This document shows, piece after piece, positions 56,930-64,000 of a DNA stretch of 64,000 nucleotides. Both the position numbers and the translations under genes were made by a program. Every line of letters starts with the position of its first letter. The first letter of the stretch is position 1. Source of the DNA: Typhlomys cinereus (lineage: Eukaryota; Chordata; Mammalia; Rodentia; Platacanthomyidae); assembly GCA_023101885.1 (NCBI GenBank), contig JALPQD010000124.1, forward strand, positions 4,576,580 to 4,640,579, read 5' to 3'. Below the pieces are notes generated by a model that did no database searches, was not told the DNA's origin, and saw only the letters and a list, made by a program, of their open reading frames with translations.

Positions 56930-57195
56930 CTGGTTAGAAATGACTCAGGGACTAAGACTCTGCCTCAAAAGCAGAAGGACTTGAGTTTGGAACCCAGATC
57001 CACATAAAAACGCCAGGTGGAAATGGTGGTGGTCTATACTTCCAACACTGGAAGATGGAGCCTGGGAAACCCCAGTGCAAAGCAAAAACAAGATAGAAAC
57101 AATTCGGGGTGATTCTGGAAGTCAGCCTTGGGCTTCTACAGGCACACACAGTGCCCTCTGATCACACACACACGCACACACACACAAGAAAAAAG
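56930..57195 (+). mobile_element. B2-superfamily SINE
   Basis: GACTCAGGGACTAAGACTCTG, CTTGAGTTTGGAACCCAGAT and GGAGCCTGGGAAACCCCAG, then a CACACA tail. Its first bases overlap the outer end of the right inverted-repeat arm. Confidence 0.8.
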
Positions 57196-57199
57196 TGTA

Positions 57200-58340
57200 A
57201 TCAGTGACCTAAAGGTTAGATTGAAAATTAAGTGTGTATTACTGCTGTTTAAGATGTTCCCATGCACGTTGGTCACAATGTCAGTCGCACATCTGTTGGC
57301 AAATAACGAAAGCGCTGACTTCGGAGAGGTGGAACGCTGTGACTGTTGGTCTGTTTTGTGATTGGCTCTTTCTTCCCTGGACAACCAGTGCTGCGCGGGG
57401 TGTGTTGCGGCTTCCACTCTGCAGACATGCCAGGACCCCGCGGGTCCACAGCCTGCTTCCTTGGCAGCCCCCTTCCTTGGCACCCTCCAGGTCCGTGACT
57501 GCCCGAGTGGCGCCCTTCCCAGCACACGGGATCCTCTGGCTGGTCAGCTGCTAGGTCTCCCCCTCCTTTGGGCTGATCGTCTGTTATGCTGTTTGGTGTT
57601 TCCAGATTCCTCACACCTGCGCTGAACCGAGCTCGGGTGCTGTGATGCCTCCGGCTGGGGCGTCACACGGACCAAGCGCCAGCAGGGAGGGCAGGAAGGG
57701 AAAGAAGCTTAATACACATTGATAAGTTGTGATATGATGATGGGTATGACAGGTGACACAGGGAGACGTGGCTTCTTTGTGCGGACTTGTTCCGAGAAGG
57801 TTCGACCCGCCCCTACTCCTGGGGTTGGACCAGCACAATGCTTCCGAAAGGGCAGCTCTCCTCCTCTCTCCTCCTTTGCGCCTCTGCCAAGCGGCACAGA
57901 GTTTTCTTGTAATAACTCCCCAGGCGGGAGCCCGAGTTCTCCAGAACCCCACACAGCACCAGCGCTGCAGCCTCTTTCTCACGACCGTGAAAAATCCTCC
58001 TGCTTCAGCTTCACTGTGTTTTGGGGAGTCCACAGGGGAAAGACCAAACGTGATCGAATGTAGGGTATCATCATATTCTCTTACCGAGTGATCGTGTCCC
58101 CCAAAAGCAAGCATGCATATATTAAGTTCCCCCCAGAACTATAGAGAAAAAGAGAGAATCTTTTGCAGGAAAGATCTGGCATTTAATTAATTAATTCTGT
58201 GGACCAAGAGCAAGAGAGAGTGCTGAGGGGGGAGGGGGGGAGGCAGAAAGGGCGCTCTGCTCACGATGGTCCTCACGTACCTGGCAGAGCGACATTCACT
58301 GGGGACTTGTCTGGGTGAAGCACCAAGATAGAACAAGTGT
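57200..58340. other. Intergenic, nothing recognised
   Basis: No gene or repeat is identified. Confidence 0.5.
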
Positions 58341-58344
58341 TCTG

Positions 58345-58502
58345 TGGATGCTACATGTGGATGTCACATGTGGATGCTGTCGTGTCACATGTGGATGCTG
58401 TGGTGTCACACGTGGACGCTGTCGTGTCACATGTGGTCGCTGTCATGTCACATGTGGACGCTGTGGTGTCACATGTGGATGCTGTCATGTCACATGTGCT
58501 AC
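58345..58502. repeat. Minisatellite, 21-bp unit with CACATGTG
   Basis: About seven or eight copies of CACATGTGGATGCTGTCGTGT-like units. Most keep the palindrome CACATGTG. Confidence 0.9.
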
Positions 58503-58509
58503 TATCTGT

Positions 58510-60380
58510 GACTCCCATAGAACTCCACAGCACACGGGTCGTGTCGAACCTTCCCGGAACAAGTCTGCACAAAGAAGCCACGTCTCCCTGTGTCACCTGT
58601 CATAACCTATCATCACGTCACAACCTTTCTGCTTATTCGTCTCAGGAGCGGGGGATGCGAATGCGCTGCAAGATTCACAAACTGATTTCCACGCTCGCAG
58701 GTTTCCGAGCAGGTTTCCGTATGAGAGGCGATCTCACTGTCGCAGCAAGCAGTCTTCCTTTACCTGGCTCCATGCGCGCGCGCATGTGTGTTCTCTCTCT
58801 GGAGAAAGCGTCACAATAGATTGAAAAGTCCTCGAAGAGCTCTGTGGGATTTACTCGTGCAAAGGACTTGCTCTTCCTGAGTGGGAGGGGGAGCAGCGGG
58901 AGCTGTTTCGTAGGTTCTTAAAAGAGTATCACATCCACGACAGTCCTGCCACCACAGTGACCACGTCTTCTCTGTCAGCGGCCTCTGGCTTGGCATAAAA
59001 GCAGTAAAAGACTTTTTCCCCTCTTTTCCCCTCGTGCTTTTGGAACCGGCTCCTGCCGTCCAGCCCAGACTGTGATCAGAGGCAGCAAATGCTCCTGCCT
59101 CTGCGACCAGCGCTGGGATCACAGACCTCCGCCGTGTCCCCTGGAGGGGCAGAGCTGAAACCTAGACTTGGGGGACGGGGTGAAGACTTGACTTTGGGCC
59201 CGTTGGAAAGGCAAGCGCCTGGCACCTCTTGAGTTCCAGCTGCCCCCAAGACAACCCTTTTCCAAAGACGGCGCTCACTGGTCTGCGGACCACACGACCT
59301 GCCTTTGGCTTCGGTCCTGAAACTCGCGATGGACGTCGGCTTCCTTCGGAACGTCCAGGATGGCTCCTTGCGGGCATGCGGCACGGACAACTGGCATGGA
59401 CTTTTTATTTTTAATGTTTTAATGACTGGGGGGTAGGGTGGGCTTGCTTTTCTAGCCTCCAACATTCCAGAAGCATTTCATTAGGTGCACAGGACGGAAG
59501 TGAGCAGACCCGCCCCACCGCTGGTCCTGCGCCCAGAGGCGGTGAAGGGAGCCTGGGCAGAGGCTGTGGGAGGGAGCCGTCAGGTGTCACCGTCTTCTTC
59601 CTTCTTCTGTGTGCCGTGGAGGAATCTAAGCCCGTCCCTGTGCCTCAGGCTCTCGGTTTTGATGACCTTGGGGGCTCAGGGCAGGACAGCCTTGTGCTTC
59701 TGGACCCTGCGCTACAGAGAGTCGCCAGGGCCTGTGCCCACCACCTTGCACCGGCTCCTCGCCCGCAGTTCTTATCCCTGCACAAAGCCTGGAGGTGCAT
59801 TTGCTGCTTTGCCGGAAGCCCTGGCCGGCTCAGAGCAAGTAAAGCCTGCTTTCTCCCGGAAGCGGGGAGACAGAAAAGGTTTGAGGGGGGCACTTGAAAA
59901 GGACGCCTCTTTCTCTGCAGGCTGAATGCCGTGGGCAGATTAGAACTTTCATTGGAGGTTTGGCGGTATTCATGGTGCGAGCTAAGGCAAAGGACCCCCC
60001 CCCAGCTCAGGCAAAGCCCCCCAGGCTGCCATGCGCCTTTCATCTCACGCCATCTCTGCACATGGGTCGTTTTTGCACTTGAAAGACAGGAGGGAGGAGA
60101 GGTGGTATTTTGATACTGGCCTGTGAACTCTTGATGGGATTTTCTAATTAGCCTCAAGCAAGCATCAGGTGGTCACTTCAGAAGACCCTGTCAGGGACAG
60201 GAAGTGTCCCGTCTTGATCAAATTCACAGGGAGAAGCTTGAACATCTAAAATGAGGGAATTTAGAAAGGGTTTCAGAAGAGAGATTCTGAACAGAGAAGA
60301 CCCCGCGTGTCAAGTCGCGTTGCTCTTCCTACAGCTGTGAGACACACTCAGCTTAAGGGAGAAAGACATTGGCTTGGTTA
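58510..60380. other. Intergenic, little recognised
   Basis: A possible antisense B1 fragment at about 59055-59125; otherwise no gene or repeat is identified. Confidence 0.45.
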
Positions 60381-60382
60381 GT

Positions 60383-60600
60383 TCCAGAGAGAATGCACAG
60401 TCCATTACGGCGGCTGCAGAGGCTGAGGGGTCTCCGTCTGGAGACCGAGAAAGCAAGCTGCACACTACTAGCAGAAACGAGGCAGGGCTAACCGTCCCCA
60501 AGGCCCACCCCCCAGCAAGGCTCCACCCCCAAACACTGACCACAGCCAAGGATTCAAACACACGATCCTATGAAGGCCAAGTCACCGTGAGACCCCAGGA
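60383..60600 (-). repeat. Dispersed repeat related to 21540-21790
   Basis: Shares the order of CCATTACGGCGGCTGCAGAGG-like, GCTCCACCCCCAAA-like and GAAGGCCAAG-like blocks with the earlier copy. Confidence 0.5.
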
Positions 60601-60844
60601 AGGAAGTGGGGGGGAGATGGGCCCAGGTTCTCATCACCAGCCCTGGCCCACCCAGGACGGTGGCTGAAGCTCTGGAAGCGCTGGGGGCTTCGGAAGCTCA
60701 GATGAGCTGTGTGGCCTAGTGGAGCAGGAGGTGTTGCTACGGTATGTCTGCCCTGGGGGGTCCCGCTACACAGTCAGCTCAAGGCAGCTTGGCGTGGCTT
60801 TGCCTTCTGGTAAGGAATAGGAATAAGGTCCGCTAGCCTTTTGA

Positions 60845-60992
60845 TTGTGTGTGTGTGCATGTCTGTATGTGTGTGTGTGCGTGTCTAGGTTCATGTGTGT
60901 GTATGTGTCTGTGTGTGTCTGTGTCTGTGTGTCTGTGTGTCTGTGTATCTGTGTATCTGTATGTGTGTGTGTCTGTGTGTGCGTGTCTAGGT

Positions 60993-61033
<41 letters not shown>

Positions 61034-61150
61034 TGTGTGTGCGTGTCTAGGTTCATGTGTGTGTGTGTGTGTGTCTGTATGTGTGTGTCTGTGTGTGCGT
61101 GTCTAGGTTCATGGTGTGTGTGTGTCTGTATGTGTGTGTGTGTCTATGGA
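60845..61150. repeat. GT-rich microsatellite with GTGTCTAGGTTCATG blocks
   Basis: Long GTGTGTCTGT tract in which GTGCGTGTCTAGGTTCATG recurs four times. Confidence 0.9.
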
Positions 61151-61380
61151 TATCAGAAGGCACTGAGTGGACCTGTGGAAGCCAAAGGTTGGTTTTGGGA
61201 ATCATCCTGGAGTGTGCTCTCTCTTTTACTTTGTTCTGTGGTTTCCCAGGCTCTGCCTGGGGCAGAAGAGCAGGCCACTGCCATTTCTGTCTGTTGTTTT
61301 TACAAGGAATCTGGGATCTGAACTCAGGTCTTTCTGCTTGGGAAGCAGAGACATGACCCCTAGGCCACCTCTCCAGCCCG
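61140..61380 (-). mobile_element. Older B2-superfamily SINE, antisense
   Basis: TTTCCCAGGCTCTGCCTGGG and GATCTGAACTCAGGTCTTTC, ending CCACCTCTCCAGCCC. Confidence 0.8.
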
Positions 61381-61384
61381 TAGT

Positions 61385-62010
61385 CTTTTAAAAAGAAGAA
61401 AAACAAATCATACTTTGTTGGCTTAAAATCAGAACAGTGTAGGTTGATTTAGAACAAATCTTAAGAAATGTTTGAATCCCCCGGGGATCCAAAAGCATGT
61501 GTTTAGGAGTTATTAGTGACTTTTTTGATTGTTGAAGTTGTTCTTTGACATTTTGATGAACAGGTAAAGGCAAGGAGTTGGCATGTTTCCACCGCCTCCT
61601 CCCGTCGTATCCCATGGCGCCTCCCTCCCAGCTAGTGTCCCTGCCCGGCCGGCTCCCCTGCATGTGTGATCCGCTGGCCCCATCCAGGACGCCGCCTCGG
61701 CAAGTGCCAGGCCCCGGCTCGGGCCTGAGTGGCCCCCAGCGGGCAAAGCTTTGCGTAAAGAAGCCCCTTCTCCTGTCCCTCTGCTGTCCCCAGTCTCCAG
61801 GAGGTTACGTTCTTACCGCCCTCTCTTTCTCGAGGTGCGCTGAGCCTCGGGATGGGAGGTGGGGGTGAGGGGTGTGGATGTGCTCTCCAGGGCCGAGTTG
61901 TCCTAGTGACGTGTCTTAAAGTACCTGCCCTGGGGATTCTCGCCCTGGGCCTGAGCTCTGTCTTTGGTGTCCAGTCTGCTCCGGCCGCGCGCGTTTGAAA
62001 AAGAAGAAGA
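61385..62010. other. Intergenic, nothing recognised
   Basis: No gene or repeat is identified. Confidence 0.45.
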
Positions 62011-62013
62011 GAC

Positions 62014-62085
62014 GGAATCTCAGGCGTGTGTGTTCGTGCCGAGTGTGAAGGAATCTCAGGCGTGTGTGTTCGTGCCGAGTGTGAA
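62014..62085. repeat. 36-bp tandem duplication
   Basis: Two perfect copies of a unit that starts GGAATCTCAGGCGTGTG (62014 and 62050). Confidence 0.9.
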
Positions 62086-62117
62086 CCCACGGGTAGGTCT
62101 GACCAACACATCCCATG

Positions 62118-62355
62118 TTTTAAATATATTTTATTTATTTAGTTTGCATTCATGTTGGGGGGATACTGTGTGTCCCTGTGGAGGACCAAAGGTGAGTTTG
62201 AGAATCATCCTGAATTGCTTCTACTTCCTTTTTGCTTTGCCCGGGGATTTCCCAGGCTCCGCCCACCAGGCCCGGAAGTACAAGCCATGGGACCTGGGAT
62301 CCAAATTCAGGACCTTGTGCTTGTGAGGCGGGTCTTAACCCCTGAGCCGTCTCGC
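62118..62355 (-). mobile_element. Older B2-superfamily SINE, antisense
   Basis: ATTTTATTTATTTAG tail, GGGATTTCCCAGGCTCCGCC body and CCCCTGAGCCGTCTCGCAAG end. Confidence 0.8.
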
Positions 62356-62510
62356 AAGGTGCTTCTGGGGGCAGCAGCGCCACACGAAGGGACGTTGAAC
62401 CCGCAGGAGACGGGGGCAGAAGACGCGAGACGCACATCTACTGGAAAGAGTATCAAACGCTGAGACAGATAAAGGGGGTGTACAGAAAAGACCTTTTCCC
62501 ACTTTCTTTT

Positions 62511-62572
62511 TTTTAATTTTTTTTATTTATTCAGTTATGCGTGTGTGTGTATGTACGTGTGTGTATGTATGT

Positions 62573-62611
<39 letters not shown>

Positions 62612-62820
62612 ACCACGGACGAATTCGGGAACCACCATGGACGCCTCCACCTCCTCCTTGTTTACTCTGCCCCGGGATTCACAGGCTCCGCCCTACCAGG
62701 ACCAGAAGCGCAGGCCGCCCCCACTTCCGCCTGGCGTCTATACGTGGGGTCTAGGATCCGAACTCAGGACCTTCCGCCTGCAAGGCGGAGGCTTAACCCC
62801 TGAGCCACCTCTCCAGCCCA
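62511..62820 (-). mobile_element. Long-body B2-superfamily SINE, complete, young
   Basis: A perfect 14-bp duplication, TCCCACTTTCTTTT, flanks it at 62497-62510 and 62821-62834. The CpG-rich body is almost intact. Confidence 0.95.
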
Positions 62821-62849
62821 TCCCACTTTCTTTTAAGGTTAGCGACAAT

Positions 62850-63170
62850 ATTTTATTCTTGCGGTGTATGCATGTTATGGCGCTGGGTGGAGGCGAGACG
62901 TCAGTCCTCTCTTCCACCACGGGGTTTCTAGAGACTGACTTTGGGGCGCCAGGATTGCAAGCAGGCATCTCACAGGCTGAGTTATCTTGCCTGATCTTTA
63001 AAAAATGTTTTTGTTTCCTTATGAAAGAAAGAGAACTTACGTGCGTACCATGGCACACAAGTAGAGATCAGAGGCGTCTCTCAGAGACAGTTCTCGTCTC
63101 TCCTTCCGAATCAGATCAGCAGCTTTGCAAGCAGTGTCTTACCCAGCAAGTTATCACCAGCCCTACTGAT
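62850..63170 (-). mobile_element. Two B3-like SINEs, antisense
   Basis: About 62850-63000 and 63005-63170, each with an A/T-rich end, an AGTCCTCTCTTCCACCA- or GACAGTTCTCGTCTCTCC-like centre and a GTCTTACCCAGCAAGTTATC-like end. Confidence 0.6.
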
Positions 63171-63174
63171 TAGC

Positions 63175-64000
63175 AACTACTTAAAGCAGAACAATGTATC
63201 ATGGTGCTCACAAAATATGTTTTACATATATATTGCTATAACAATATTGCCAAATATTCAGATGAAGGAAGTGCTGTTGCTTGCCACGTGTAAAGTATTG
63301 TGACATTAGCTGGAAACAAGCTGCGACGCATGAAGGGAAGAGAAAGGGGCTGGTTTTGGAGCTCACGGCCAAGGGGACAGAGAAACGGCACACGGCTCCA
63401 CCTTTTCTTTTTGGTGTATGTGTGGGGGGAGCAGAAGCCAGGACCTCAGCCATAAGCACGTATCTGTGTGACCTGCACTCTCATCCCACACGGCCCCTCT
63501 CGACGCTCCTTTGCTTCCCAGCGTCCTTCCTGCGGGTCTGCTCTGCCCACAGACCTCTCCCAGCTTACCTGCCATGCCTGGCACAGTGCCCCGTGGGTCA
63601 TGCCTTGAAACTCCCACTGCCCACAGCTGCAGATCTTCATCTGCCTGTAAATCGCTGAAGCCCTGGGAAGGTCTTAGGTAGCATGTGTAGATGTATCTCT
63701 AGAACATTCTTGGGGAGCCGTGGCCTCAGGTGGACGTCCGGTCGACATTCGTGTGAGTGGCCAGCAAGAGTCCTTCTGGGCAGGAGTGACAGCTACAGGC
63801 TGACAGTTTGGTGAGCAGAGCTTGGCTTAGATTTCAGATCCACTTCTGCCCAGCGTGGTACAGGCTGCAGCCTGCGCGTGACAGACATTTGGTTTGGTGG
63901 CAATCTGGTGGAAGATTGTCTTCTAGGACATGAAATCATGCAGGCCCCATTAGCACCTCGCCAAGAGGAGGCAAGCTCTGCCCACCCTCTCCATACCTGC
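63175..64000. other. Intergenic, nothing recognised
   Basis: No gene or repeat is identified at the right edge. Confidence 0.45.

Larger units (their letters stand above)
56232..56941. repeat. Inverted duplication, 145-bp arms
   Basis: The left arm (56232-56375) and the reverse complement of the right arm (56797-56941) agree at about 93% (roughly 10 differences). Each arm contains an ID-like SINE plus about 50 bp of non-SINE sequence. The roughly 420-bp spacer holds a B1. Confidence 0.93.

Noticed and set aside
58315..58819. Cys-rich or Val-Asp-Ala repeat open frames
   Set aside because: They arise from the 21-bp minisatellite, whose length is a multiple of three.

Overview
The window is nuclear DNA of a placental mammal, almost certainly a rodent. 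It holds multi-exon genes with GT-AG introns, CpG-rich promoter sequence, B1-like, ID-like and B2-superfamily SINEs, L1 fragments and many simple repeats. The commonest SINE is tRNA-derived with a long CpG-rich body; it is B2-like but not murine B2, which suggests a non-murid mouse-related rodent such as a jerboa (inference, not proven).

Two protein-coding genes are recognised and they converge. Positions 975-16902 (+) hold the last eight coding exons of NAV2 (neuron navigator 2), giving 425 C-terminal residues including the whole AAA-type ATPase region. A long 3' UTR runs to a poly(A) signal at 19735. Positions 34527-38492 (-) hold the complete four-exon homeobox gene DBX1, with a TATA box and two inverted CCAAT boxes upstream and a probable 3' UTR running down to about 33555. 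NAV2 next to DBX1 is the arrangement I know from human and mouse.

Between them, immediately after the NAV2 3' UTR, lies a processed pseudogene of histone H3.3 (H3-3A type). It retains 3' UTR, poly(A) and a 13-bp target-site duplication. The rest of the interval is SINEs, old interspersed repeats, short tandem repeats and unrecognised sequence. NAV2 introns contain three minisatellites: 21/23-bp, 39/41-bp and 17-bp units.

Upstream of DBX1, about 38.7-42.1 kb holds several AT-rich, TAAT-containing blocks within GC-rich surroundings. They look like conserved developmental regulatory elements, best at 41.70-42.11 kb. From about 42.4 kb to the end no gene is seen. This part contains an antisense L1 broken by SINEs, dispersed repeats in both orientations, several young SINEs with clear target-site duplications, micro- and minisatellites, and a 145-bp-arm inverted duplication at 56232-56941 that includes an ID-like SINE.

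Nothing here is a prokaryotic-type system. The most unusual items are the 56-kb inverted duplication, the dated H3-3A retrocopy, the hairpins in DBX1 intron 2 and at 54955, the E-box-bearing minisatellites, and an exon-like patch at 213-251.
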